DNA from: Pampus argenteus
Lineage: Eukaryota > Chordata > Actinopteri > Scombriformes > Stromateidae
NCBI GenBank assembly: GCA_036937835.1
Contig: CM072876.1
Coordinates: 17,141,001 to 17,205,000, forward strand
Direction of reading: 5' to 3'
Length of the DNA stretch: 64,000 bases
Shown here: positions 1 through 12,565 of the stretch, in pieces
How positions within the stretch are numbered: position 1 is the first letter of the stretch
Layout: each line of letters starts with the position of its first letter
Notes under the pieces: generated by a model
The model's input: only the letters and a program-made list of their open reading frames with translations
Databases searched by the model: none
Told to the model about the DNA's origin: nothing
Translations under genes and position numbers: made by a program

Positions 1-2412
1 GAAAAATCGCTGTCCTTCTCTATTTTTGCGAATTTACTTCTCTTTCAACCTATATTTTAATTTTTCTGTTTATTTTGAAGATACCCAAGGCAACTTCCCA
101 CAAATAAACGAAACCATATCACAATAAGATCAAATGATCAACCAACATGACGTAACAAGTATCAGTGCCAACACACCAGCCTGCAGATGGGATGGGAAGT
201 TTTTACTATTCATCCTTTTTATGCTGCAGTGTTATACAGGATCATGATGTTGATTTTATTGAAGACTTGAAGAAGTACCTGTATGTTATGGGAACTTCAT
301 AAATAGGGTGTGATTTCTCATATCCTAACAAATGCATAGAGGGTGTGATGCTAGCTGTGCCCCAGTCTCTATCATCACTTGCCTCATTTAGCTTTCTACC
401 ACTTCTGTTACAGGTGTGTCCACACAGTGGCCCCCTCCCTCTCCTAGACCTGCTGTGTGTAGGGTAAATTTACACCTGGCATTGACATGTGACGTGTATC
501 TTGATATGTACCTATACCTAGTTTATGGATATTAAATGTAGACTCCATACACTGATTAAAATGTTTCAGGTTTGTGAAAGCTGAAAACATTTGGTAGGGT
601 GTGGTATGTGGTCTGGATGGAAAAAGGGGTGCCCTCCCACAATAAAACTGTGACTGATCACACTGTGCACCTTATAAAAATAATAATAATAATCACAAAA
701 TAACATTAATAAGACAGGGCTTAAAGTGAAGGGATGTGAACTACAGTATGTTTGATCATCCTCCCAAAGTCAATGTGCAGCTACTAACTGTAAGGATGGG
801 TGTGTTTATCTTATCCATACTCTCATAGTCAGTGCTCCTACTGGTCTTTTTTCATACCTAATTCATTACATAATTAGTTTTTTTTTATAATTATTATTTT
901 ATTTTTTTTTAAGAATACATTCAGGATTAGAGTTGGTTTATATTTTAAATAAAGCTAAATATTGTTTTTAGAGCAGCAAAAGTCATTTTACAACAGCAAA
1001 ATCACTATAAACTTAATGTCTCGTTCAAAACCAAATTTAAAATGTCAATGCAATAAATAGTATTCCTGACATCAAAATGCTGTGAAGTGTAGACAGAATG
1101 AAGTGCGCAGACATCAGTCAGTATCGGTTATCCCTCTTGTCCTCTGTCCTCCTCTCTGCAGCTGGTAGAGGCAGGGAGTGGCTGCTTTGAAGAGGACGGG
1201 CTGCCGTCTCAGCCAGTAGCGGACTTCACAAGAATTTGCCACATTTTAAGATTCATACAGACAGCTTTCATTTTAGCCTGTTCATCATAACATTTCTTTT
1301 CTTTTTTCTTTTTTTTTTACATGGTTCTGCTTGTTTAACAGGGGTTGTGATAAGTGACTCTTATTGGCTGTCTGTCGGCTTGTTTACAACCTGCTTTACT
1401 GTGTGACTTGCCCTGGTGGGACTGTTTTACTCATGTCAATGCATTCGTAGAGCTCAGAAAATAGTTGTGAGCGCAATAAACCAAAGATGTAATATAATTT
1501 CTCATAATATTCCTTAATCAGCTGCAACACAGTACACGACCAATAAATACGTATTACTCTTTATTATGTACATTTCAAACGAAGAGTTCTGTGTGTACGT
1601 CTTGTCAGATGTCAGCATTGGAGCCTGCTGCCATCTTTCAGTATATTTTACATTATGCTAATGTTCAGATTTAATTTTTCACACGGGGCCTCTTGGATGT
1701 GACTTTGACTCGGAGTTGACCTTTCAGTTAGCCAATAAGCCATTAGGTTCCGCCATATTAATATAGAAGATTTATAATCTCATAATGGCGGGCCTCCATT
1801 GCAGAATTACTGACAGTGATTAGTGACTAATGAATGAGTGCCAACCTGTGTTGTGGTAATTCATTCTTCTCATTGACTGTGGTCAACTCTGTTCTGGGAA
1901 GGCAGCCAAAGAGAAAAGTTTATTAGTGAAGCCATATTAATTAATAAGATACAGGAAATTAATCTAAGAAGGGGAGCCCATTGCTCCTTAGCATGATCTC
2001 ACATTTATCATATCAACTGTGATGACAACAAGAAAAACTAATATTGCAGCAGGATGTTTTACAATTACATGTGAGGCTTTTTCAGATATTGCTTTAAAGT
2101 GTCATCGGTGAGCTACGGTTGGCTTGTTGGGTGAGAAAGTGAGGTAGCAAGTTTGAGCTAAGGGATGGAGGGAGTGGCTATTACCAGTCGCTTCTGTCCC
2201 CTCGGACCACTACTCGATATTACTTTCCTTTTCTGGGCGGATATGGCGAACGCAGGAGCTCTCAGGATGAAGAAAGTCTCCAATTTTGAAGAATAATTGT
2301 GTGTTCAGCACAGATTTAAAAGGAACAGCCACTCTGACATTAGATACCTGTTGATAGAAAGAACCGCAGGTCACGGGAAGCTGAAGATTATCACTGAAGG
2401 TGTTTTAAGGAG
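1..2412. other. Non-coding AT-rich stretch, no gene seen
   Basis: Mostly unique-looking AT-rich sequence with short T, A and AAT runs (near 681, 880 and 1300). I see no convincing exon, RNA gene or transposon end. The stretch from about 2080 to 2400 is less AT-rich and might be an old dispersed repeat, but I cannot name it. Confidence 0.5.
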
Positions 2413-2448
2413 GTTTTTGTTTGTTTGTTTGTTTGTTTGTTTGTTTTT
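2413..2448. repeat. (GTTT)n microsatellite
   Basis: About seven uninterrupted GTTT units followed by a T run. It forces open a short Phe/Val/Cys-rich frame that should not be read as a gene. Confidence 0.9.
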
Positions 2449-5400
2449 TTGTGGAAACTGGCTTTTCTGGCGGGGTGGTTTCTACTGGACAGGTTTTCTA
2501 GTAAATTTTGAAAATTACAATACATGTAAGTGTATACAGATTTATTAATTATAACTAAAAAAATAAAAGTCTCTAATTGCCGCCACTGACATAAAATACA
2601 TGTTTTATATCACATTATTTATTTTCTTATGTCACATTAATATATTAATATCCCTATGTTCATTTCATGTCTGTTTCTATGCATGCAACTTCTTCATTGT
2701 AAAACACTTTAACCTGCATTTCTTGTATGAAAATAAAGCTCTTTTTTAAAATTATTATTAATATTATTGTTATCAATATTATTAGCATCACTTAACTAGG
2801 AGTTAATCAGCAGCCAGTCTAGATATTAACCCAACACTGATGATGGAGAAGTGGAGGCTCACAGAAGGTTTATATGTGGCTTTCTGCTGCCAGATGGATT
2901 TGTCCTACCTCCACTTTAATAAAACATTCATTTCTGCAGAAAAAAAACATTAAATATCTCCCCTTCACAGATGCTTCTCTCTTGTATATGACACAGTGTC
3001 CCCTGACTTCCAACATGCATGAATCTGTCGCTGATGGCCCTGGCTTTACAAACCTACCCTGCTTAATGCAAATGAAGCCGGCGTGGAGCGAAAAAAAGAA
3101 GGATTTCGAGAACAAAACTAGAATGATACGTTACACTGTCAATGTGAAGGCTCACTGTATTAAGCCAACAATATAAGAGACAATTTACTCTGTCACACTG
3201 TTCAAAATTGCTCCAATCATGTCTTCTAAGACTTAAAAAGAGCAATAAGGAGGATTTTATTGCTCTATAACACCAAATGACTGTAATATATCTGCAGGAG
3301 TTTGATGGGATTTTAGATTAATTCCAGTGATTACTGCCAGGTACTGAAACCGCTGATTTTCACGAGTTACACTCCGTATACATTTCTACTTTTGATATTT
3401 TAAAAAAAAGTATGGAGGGTGATTTTGTTCGTGTTCATAAATGTTCATCGGGTTCATCATATTTCATTTTGATCTTTGAACTTCATAGTTCAATTACCTG
3501 TATTTAAAAAAAGCGCACACCTCTTTGATGTAGCTTCCAGCAGGGTGAATTTGATACATTGTCTGAAATGAATAGAAACACTTCAAATATAAATAACTCG
3601 TGAAAAATTATGGAGAGCTAGCATCAAACAGTTTGATTTACACACCAGGTCACAGCCACAATGAACATCAAACCATTTGACTGTCAGCGTTTCACACAGT
3701 TTATCACACTAACGCCTCACCAGAATAAAGACAGTCCCCGCTAACATCAGAAGAAATGATAATATTTCTTTTATTAAACATTAACCTTCAGGGGGAAAAA
3801 ACGTGTGAATGTACTATTTAACACACAAGGCCATATATTTAATGAGGAAATTGTTTATAATGTCATCCAGAAACTACATCGATTGTGAGATGAAATGTGT
3901 CATGATCTATGGGACTGACCTCGGCGGGTGACAATAAACGATTGACTGACTGGTCATATCAAACGGTCACTCAGCAATAATCAATCAGAGCTGCAAGTAG
4001 CAAAGTGGGACAAAAGACAACTTTACAAGATGGGAAGTCAAACTGCTCAGTCAGTCAGAATCAGGCGGTGATGTGTGATCTCAGGTTGATCAGCAGCAGC
4101 TGTACGCTGATTTACACTGTCTATATCAAGCATCGTCATATTTTCTTGTCTGTGTTTTTGTAGCCTTGGAGCAGTCGATGTTGCTTCAACGTCTACTTCA
4201 CATTTATGTGACAGTCATTGCACAAACTTATCAAAGCATCAAATGCGTATTCAGCCTTAAACATTTAAAACTGCTGTGCAACGATGGATTATTACCAACA
4301 TTTTGTGTACTTTCACTTTCAGTTTGAACTGTTGTTTTAGTTTAATTTATTACTGCCTGACTTCAGTGATGTGTTTTCACCTATTTACCTTGATATGTAC
4401 AGCGTTGATATAGTTAGTTAGTGTGGCGCGTATTTTACGTACCAAATTCTCCTATGAAGACATATTTAATATTACAGCTGTGTTTTACTATATTCATTAT
4501 CTGCTGTGCCCACAGGAGCAGTTATCATCATACATTATGTGATAATATCTACAACTCAACACAGAAGACTATCTGTGATGTGGCAGCATCAAAGACACTG
4601 GATAATGCTTCAATCATACAGGAATATTAATAACCAGCTTTCTAATGGTCCATATCATATCCCGAATATGCTATAAAAGGTACTAACTGATTGATGTTGT
4701 ATTCACATGAAACACATGAAACCATGTGAATAAATAAAATATCATAGAATTCTTATAACTACTATTAAATATTATAATGATACTAATCCCTCTCACGGGC
4801 ACCAGTTTATGCAAAGTTCAGAACTGAAAATCAATTTTAAATGTGAAAAAAAAACAGCTTTTAGGAGGTGGAGCAGCATTCAAGTCACTCAAGTTCATTA
4901 TACAACTGCAAGAAACAGGCAGTTTTAGTAAGGTATTGACAGCTAATTTAATAAAGTGAGACAATAAAGACCCAGCCGCAGTTGTCCTGGCGACGTCCTC
5001 ACAAGGACAGAGGTGCTGCCTGTCACGATCAGACTGCCAGAGTGCCGTCAAAGACTGCAAACGTTCCTCGTTTTGTAAAACCACATGGTATCAGGAGCAT
5101 GTCAGGGATGAAACAAAGCTCCATTAGCACCTTAGGCTACTCCTGATTCCCAGACAAAAACGTCAGCGTCTGAGAGCTTTGGCTTCCAGAAGTTTTAGTC
5201 TCAGTCATGGACATTAGAAGTGATGGGACTGTTTCTTACAGATAAGTGCTATCTGACAGAAAAGGGTGTTCTGATCAAACCGTAAATCTTCCCTACCCTT
5301 CTGTTTTTAGGTGCGTGCATTAGAAAGTCCCTTTCATACTGTATATGGATTGTATTTGTATTCTCCAGTGATTTATATTGTGGACGTTTATATCAATTTG

Positions 5401-5590
5401 TGCCCCCTCAAAAATTTTGGCTGTACTACAGGTACAACCTTGTCAGTATCAGTTTGTGGTGATGTGTTTGTTCATAGATCTCATTCATCATCCTGGTCAC
5501 CAACAACCACAGCAGTGTGTTCGTGTGTGCCCCAATTGGTGTATTAGTTACACAACAATAGCTGTTAATAGGGAGACATTTCACCATTAA
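2449..5590. other. Non-coding stretch, no gene seen
   Basis: Unique-looking sequence without a supported gene. Around 3915-3955 the text resembles the end of a LINE 3' region: an AATAAA signal followed by short repeats of the type GACTG. This is too little to assign. Confidence 0.4.
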
Positions 5591-5670
5591 TGTCAACCTG
5601 CTGGTGGCACGACAGGAAAAGTCAGCAGATCACCAAAATCATTTGAATTTATCCTGGGGACCGTGAATAG
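5591..5670 (+). repeat. Teleost dispersed repeat fragment
   Basis: The wording (AACCTGCTGGTGGC, then GGAAAAGTCA, GATCACCAAA and a CTGGGGACCGTGAAT-like end) matches a short repeat that I know from many fish non-coding regions. Only this inner part is present, so the copy is truncated. The family name is not known to me. Confidence 0.55.
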
Positions 5671-6269
5671 TTATTATGATTATTAATATTTTAGTCCAAC
5701 CTACATTATCATCCCTAGAACCGTGTGTACCTAAAAAAAAGCTTTTTTGCCTTTGATAAATCTGTTACTTTCTCATTTGTCATTAGAAAAAACAAAACAT
5801 GTTGGATGGTTTTCTGTTTTGCAGTAACTCACAGGTAGGTAAAGTATTGATTAAGCCTGGATTTATGTTTGCAGGCCCCATGACATCATTGCCTACTGCA
5901 CCCATATTAGTTATGTGAAGTAAGTCTGTGAGTGACTAATGGTCTTGACATGCTGACCAGAGAACAAACAGCCAGTGCAGATAATCCTATCATAACCTGC
6001 ATTCACTTTTATTTGCAGGCAGTTATGAGACAGTTCAATGGCTTCAAATATGTGTCTGAATGAACTGTACTAACCTGTTAATTAGCGCCCATGCTAGTCA
6101 CTTAGTGGCCAAGCTCCAAGCGCCACCTATTGTGTGATGATGAACAGATGAACTTCACTGTGTCATTGTGTGAAAACACCTTTTGTCAAAGAATCTATCT
6201 TCATTGGATCCACCCAGTAACTCAACCAATTAAAAACCAAGAGATTCACTGATCAACCCCCCCACCCCT

Positions 6270-6303
<34 letters not shown>

Positions 6304-6313
6304 GCACACACAC
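6270..6313. repeat. (CA)n microsatellite
   Basis: Dinucleotide CA run with CG interruptions, following a C-rich stretch. Confidence 0.9.
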
Positions 6314-6509
6314 TTCCCCAGAAGCCACACTTGTCTGTGCTGGTGAAGGCATGTTGATTTGCACTACAACCTCTATCAACCAAATAAGCAGCGAGCGGCT
6401 GGACAATCAATAAACTTGTTCTAATACTGCTCTGAAAAGAGTCTGTTTACCACAAGGACGGTCCAAATGAAAAGCTGTCAATCCAGCACACTGATGGAAG
6501 ATAAGGCTG

Positions 6510-6511
<2 letters not shown>

Positions 6512-6549
<38 letters not shown>
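6512..6549. repeat. (GT)n microsatellite
   Basis: Uninterrupted GT run of about 19 units. With the (CA)n about 200 bp upstream it forms a pair of complementary arrays in inverted relation. Confidence 0.93.
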
Positions 6550-6552
<3 letters not shown>

Positions 6553-7113
6553 GTGAAAATTTGGGATGGGTGCTCCAAGGTGCTGCTTTTATTGTTTTTG
6601 ACTGTGCACAATGAACAAAGGAGCAGATAGATAATCTTGCAAGTGATGGCAGTGAAAAAAAAGTACATATCTTATCAGGTATTGCTAAAAGGTGACTCTA
6701 TATCTATGTAGCATTCAAACTAAGTTGTTGGCCTGCTGCCTCTATCAGCCCAGAGAAAAACAAACAGGCCAACAGAGAGGCTATGTCTATTTCCTGTCTT
6801 TTCCCCTGAGCTGCCTTTAATTTGCTCTGTGGCGCTGCACCCACATCGAGGGCCAAGGGCCAGGACCTGCTCATTTACTGGAGTGTGAAATGTCAATATA
6901 TACTCACAACAAAAGGTATGCTGCTGCACGTCCAGCTCTGCAGGTGCACTTATTTGAACCAAAGCCCTGGCTCTCTGAACACACAGCCGGTCTGCAGACC
7001 CAAAGTTTCACATTACCACTATCATACGTCCACTTTAAAGATAAGAAAGTCTGCAGAGCCAGAAGGTCCAGAATCAGGTGCTGATTTCTTCTGTATATTC
7101 TATGGGGATATTA

Positions 7114-7311
<198 letters not shown>

Positions 7312-8659
7312 ATGGGGTTTGTCAAAAGAAAAAGGAATAATCTGAAGCAAATGTTCTTCCCTCTGCCAAATGTTAATCTTGTATAAAAAATGAATGATAA
7401 TTTTAGCTGAGGGGTCACATTGTCTGCCTCTGGAGTCAAAAAAAGGCACCAATTAGCCATCAGAGGAGCAGACAAATCTACCTATGACTGGCCCTTTTGA
7501 ATTCTGTATTGGTAAAGTATTGTATTAGAGGTTTTATAGTATTTTAATGGGGGGAAAGGTAATGTAGAATCCGACAATGTTCAAAGCCACACTGGCGGCA
7601 AAGGTTATGAGCACTAAGCGAACCGACTCGTGACGGCAATTGAAAATGAAAGTCAAAATAAAGGGCAGCACTTGAGAGCTGCTTTTATCTGTACGCAGAG
7701 TGAACCATCATCCTGTTTATTCATGCACAAAGAGCGGTGTTAAGTTCTCTATATCCCGTTTGATGTTGTTGGGCTGGCAGGGCGTTATCCCTCTTTATAT
7801 GATCACTACAGTGGATCTGATTTAGCTGATCTCTTGTGGGATTCTCCTCCAAACCGCTCCAAACTAATAGGTTTATGTTTAATGATGCACAAAATCCTCC
7901 TGAATGGAAGTTATTTATCTTCATCAATGTCCTCAGAAGTGGTCTGTCAGTTGGAAAAATACCGCATCTGTCTTTGACTCTGGGTCAAAGCGATACAAAA
8001 AAAGCCACTCACCACAGCAGAGGGATTTCAGCCAAGCCGATAGTAAGGGGGGAATGCTAAATCATAATCAAATGTTGACATGTCATCACTGCAATATACA
8101 TATATTTCAAATACAATCCTGTCCCTGCCGGCTATAATGCTTTAGTCCTCAATGATACAGTAGATGTAATAGTGACTCAACACAAGAAATAACATAGCTG
8201 CCCTTTACTGCTTTTTTAACAAGTCCAAACTGAATGACAAAATACAATATTGTTCATCACTATATGGAGGAATAGCTGTAAGTACTGTTTAGTACTCATG
8301 ATGTACTCATCAGGAGATAAAACTGAAGTAATATAGACATGTTTTACCAACCGAAGCCATTCACAAAGCACCCAATGATCTCCTATAGCACAAATAGCAT
8401 GTGCAATAGTGAACCTCCTGATTAACAATTACTTAACCATCAGGATGACGACTAATAGTCTCACAGTGCCTTCCAAAAAATACAAAATGTTACAAAAATG
8501 ATTTATAGACCATGTATATAAAATGTTGATTAAAAAAAATGCAAAATAAAAGCTATAGTTGGCTATAGTTAGTTAGATTAGCATGGTTAAAAGATGGACT
8601 TGGTTAAAACTGCATTACTTTTATATTAACAATAATGGGTTAAATGACTATGTGTAATG
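7312..8659. other. Non-coding stretch, no gene seen
   Basis: Unique-looking sequence. Short open frames on both strands carry no recognisable domain and no splice context. Confidence 0.45.
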
Positions 8660-9040
8660 TGAAAGGTGTCGCTTGTAGAGGAATAGCACATCACAGATCT
8701 ATGCTGTTTGTTCGCGTCGTTCAGACTCATTTACTGATTTGGTTCCGTCTCACTGCTCTCTTTGAGCTGTTTTCCAGCAGCAGACAGCTGATTTTGCTCT
8801 GATAAACCCACTGTACACTATCTGCCCATCACCAAACTGCACACAGACAAAGCTAGAGACTAGCTGGCCAACATAATGGAGCATTCAGCAGCATTTTCTT
8901 CCTCACAAGTTTGTCGAGATGATATACTCATCAGCTAGAAACACAACTGCAACTGAAAAGTGATGTTGCCCTGTGTTGCTGACTGTATAAATAGGCAACT
9001 GATTGCTAACATGCTAGCCTATGAACTTTATAAGGCCATT
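8660..9040 (+). repeat. Teleost dispersed repeat, long copy
   Basis: This copy follows a repeat that I recognise from perch-like fish. Ordered landmarks are a CCAGCAGCAGACAGCTGATT segment, an AGCTGG...CATAATGGAGCATT segment (8858-8889), an AACTGAAAAGTGATGTTGCC segment, and an end with TAAATAGGCAACTGATTGCTA. Inverted partial copies lie near 17027-17064 and 46032-46100. I see no coding capacity and do not know the class of the element. Confidence 0.6.
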
Positions 9041-9814
9041 ATAGCATAGAGCATAGTCTCAGCTTTTTTAACTGCTTTGGGGATTCTTCATTTACATTGA
9101 AAAATCTACATCTACTCACAAATGTTGCTTGGTTTCTTTGCAGACAAGAACATCTGTTGGCTGGTTCATTTCCCCATCAAAATTCTGTCAGATGCTTTGG
9201 GATCAAATGCAAACCTTCCATGATGTCATGTTTTCTCTCCATGTCACAGAAAGGTTTTGAAGACTGAATACAAGATTAAATAACATGTAGGTTTTGGCAC
9301 TGAAGGAACTGAAGGAAGCGAAGGTGTTGGAAATGTGAACACATATGGTGCAAGGTAGACCACACGTTCATTCCGTCAAAACCGCAACGGCGCAGATAGC
9401 CACATCATACCAAATAACCCTGACGCTGAAACCCTAAAAACAACATTGCCTCGTAGCTGAATTGATACCAATATTTATCTTCAATATGAATAGATGTGGT
9501 AGATTCATACCAGAAAGTGTTCCAAGTTTGGATTTAAACTTTGAACTTGGTTTTTAAGCCAGCAATGAATCCCCTCCAGCATTAGGGGTTTTTTGGATTA
9601 TCTTCAAGAGAACGCATCAGAAAGACACTAGTGTAGCATGCAGAGGGAATATATACGGTTCACCCCCGTCTTCAACAAAACAGCGGTTGTGAGCACAGAC
9701 ATGAAGGCCAGCGGGAGTAATTATAGTTTCTATTTTGTTCACATGAAAGACCCCCTACCAAAGCATGTCTGGGTTTTGCAGGACAGTATTTAGTTAAGTT
9801 AAGAACAGCTCTGT

Positions 9815-9816
<2 letters not shown>
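9041..9816. other. Non-coding stretch, no gene seen
   Basis: No supported gene. Parts of 9570-9790 read like an old dispersed repeat, but I cannot place it. Confidence 0.4.

Positions 9817-9852
<36 letters not shown>
9817..9852. repeat. (CA)n microsatellite
   Basis: Uninterrupted CA run of about 18 units. Confidence 0.93.
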
Positions 9853-9854
<2 letters not shown>

Positions 9855-10026
9855 CTCACCACAGGTTCATGATTAAATAACAAAAACATTTGTAATCAAT
9901 TTAACTCTAATAATCACATTTGTCAGAAACTGTTCTTTTTCATGTTTTATGCTTCCCAAAATCACTGAAAAAAATTCTAAAGATTATTCAAATTATTCAA
10001 AAATCCATAGCCATTCATAAATAACT

Positions 10027-10027
10027 C

Positions 10028-10060
<33 letters not shown>

Positions 10061-10061
10061 G
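10027..10061. repeat. (AAT)n microsatellite
   Basis: Trinucleotide ATA/AAT run of about 11 units. Confidence 0.93.
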
Positions 10062-10394
10062 TAACTCAAAATAGGTGAAATCCTGAGTGTTTGCTAGCAC
10101 AGCATTTAAATCTTTGAATATCTGTCTTCCAAATGCAACTTAATGATCCGACTGACCCTCTGTGAAGCATATGTCCTGGAAGACTCGTTCCCTATTGTCT
10201 TCATGCCTTTTATCATACAGCTATCTAACATGTATGTATCTATAACATCATATTATTATTGTCATCTTTCTTCAAAGATATGAACTTTGCTACTGTTATT
10301 ACCGAGTTAAGTTAAGTACCGAGTGAGAATCTTTCTTCCCAATCTCTAGTGGGTTTTTATTTTCGAGAAATACCAAAAATATTTGATATTTCTC

Positions 10395-10586
10395 TCACAA
10401 CTTTTCCAAAAAGCCACGTACATCTTTGCATGACCAAAATGTATGAGTGTGGTTTGCCATTCGCTTACAGCATTCTCTCCAACAGTTAAACGCTCTTACT
10501 TTGAGATTTAATCTTCCGTGCATATTCTTTCCAATGCTTTGAGTCGGTTGATCCGTGTATGTTTTTGCACATTTGTTACCAATCAT
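10395..10586 (-). pseudogene. L1-clade LINE ORF2 C-terminal relic
   Basis: The minus-strand translation contains CWREC followed, after six residues, by NHTHTFWSC. This C-W-R-x-C ... H-x-H-x-F-W-x-C arrangement is the cysteine/histidine motif found near the C-terminus of ORF2 in L1-like non-LTR retrotransposons, downstream of the reverse transcriptase. Only about 63 codons are open. The reverse transcriptase and endonuclease are absent and the expected downstream region has stops (10300-10394). ORF2 normally exceeds 1,000 residues, so this is a 3' fragment, as expected of a 5'-truncated insertion that has since decayed. No poly(A) tail or target duplication is visible. The motif is the only evidence. 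Confidence 0.5.
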
Positions 10587-12474
10587 GGCGATAAAATGCC
10601 TGACAGTTCATTTCACATTGAACCTAATTTGTTTATCTTGACGGTTAGCTTATATTATTGAAACCGCATTGCGTGCATCTCTACTGTTCACTGCTCCATG
10701 CTCCTCACAATGTGGAGAAATATGAAAAGCTTGTTAAATGCCAGTGAAAACGTCTCCTGCTGGGTTGCCCTCATGCTCGCTTTATAACACGTTGTTGGAG
10801 AGGTGCTGTTGTCACAGCCTGAACTGATGAATTCCTCCGGCTACAGCTGCACGCGAAACAACCCACTTACTGCCTGTCGACATCGCGCTCTGGATGAAAT
10901 TGTATTCTTAGACGTTTATCTGTTACACAGAGACGCGTCGGGTTGTGGCTAAATATTCATTGTTCCTCTTTGAAAACGCGCGTCTTACTCCGAATGAAAC
11001 CTCGATGCGCCATGAAGTTCTCATTTGTCACGCAAAAGATGTCATCTGTTGGTGGGAGCCGAGTCTACAAGAGAAGACAGCTGTGTGATTAAAATTCTCA
11101 CACGCTCTTGCAGTCTAAAATACTTTGGGGCAGACGGCTTATTATGGCATTCCCTTTCATGTCTTTGGAATAAACTTATCACAGTAATACTCTTCCCCAG
11201 ATCTCACGTTGATTCGCATCCCCTTCGGCGTGTCAGGAAACTTCAGATGGAGATGAAACGAGAAGGGGAATAAATAGTCTTTTTCGATATGCAAGTCTCT
11301 CTAATCAGCTGTGAGACAAACAGTGAGGGTTCAAAGAAAGGTCAGTCGTCAGCACAGCAGTTCTAGACTCACTCAGGCTGTTTGTGCAGCTTCTCAGCAG
11401 TAAAGGTGCTCATAATGCACCTTATGATTGGTACACTCCATATGGAAAACCCTAGACAAGCCTCCCTCAACCCATAATGGGAAGTGACAGGCGACGGATG
11501 ATAAAAAGAATTCTTCCATCACCTCTTTGGAAAAATGCATGTGAATAGCTGGTGTCCATTTACTTGTCAGCATGCGGTTGGTTTCATGGTAAGAGCAGGT
11601 GTCTGTGAAGTCAAGTCCTCCACATAAGATGCTGAGCAGCAACCTCGTGCTTTGATCTCTTTACCTGCTGCGTACATTTGATCTCATCCTCGCTTTGTTG
11701 AAGTCTGACTGCTGTCTGGCTCGCAATGTGGCAAACAATGGCCGCATGCTGAAAAGTACGAGGAGGATGATTGACATGGAAAACAAGATTTCCACACACA
11801 TTGCCGGGGTTTTCCATTCAGGCAGTGAAATGTCATAAAGATTTCCAGAGTTGAGGGGATCTCTTGTGGGGCGTCACGCACCTTTTGGTAAGTTCCTGCT
11901 CCGCTACATCGAGGCACGCCGTTGCAAATTCCCTGTTATGCAGTTGCGGCTATGCTGATTCCAGGTGAGAAACAACATGCTTCCCATTAATCCTCAAAAT
12001 AGGGCCTACAGTGCTCCTCCGGTCGGCCCCCTGATCATCTCCTGAAGCTACATCGTGTCACCTCCACAGGCGCAGCAATGCTCCGGTTACCTTCACACTG
12101 GGAATTAACAGGAACGCACGTGTGTTCGGGGGAAAAATGGGCCCAATTAGTCAGTTGAACCACCTCCAAAATGTGAAAGGAAAGGTCTGTGTTAGTAGAG
12201 CAAGACAGTGAATCTGTGTACTGCACAAAAAGTACAATGTAAGTATCAAGGACAGCTTCCCAGCACTACTTTTTTTTTGGGGGGGGGCGGTTTCTGTTCA
12301 GTACTGCACCTGCCTATCACTATAATTACCACTGAGGTCAGTGAACACCCACTGGCCTTCAGCAGTAATGAATGTTGCATTTCAGGCATGTTGGAATGTA
12401 GGAAACTCCCACTTTACTGAAGAAATTGTTCCCTGAAAAGATTTCATAACTCTTGGCTTCCTGAGTTACAGTTA

Positions 12475-12480
<6 letters not shown>
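10587..12480. other. Non-coding stretch, no gene seen
   Basis: Several open frames of 60-80 codons on both strands between 11025 and 11920 overlap each other and carry no recognisable domain. A pyrimidine/G run (12270-12290) is the only simple-sequence feature. Confidence 0.45.

Positions 12481-12540
<60 letters not shown>
12481..12540. repeat. (GT)21(AT)n compound microsatellite
   Basis: About 21 GT units run directly into about nine AT units, followed by degenerate TACA/TGTA repeats to about 12565. Confidence 0.93.
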
Positions 12541-12541
<1 letters not shown>

Positions 12542-12565
12542 CATACACATATACGTGTATGTGTC

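Noticed and set aside
8461..8480. CAGTGCCTTCC, resembling the start of some Tc1-like elements
   Set aside because: The match ends after a few bases and no inverted partner was found.
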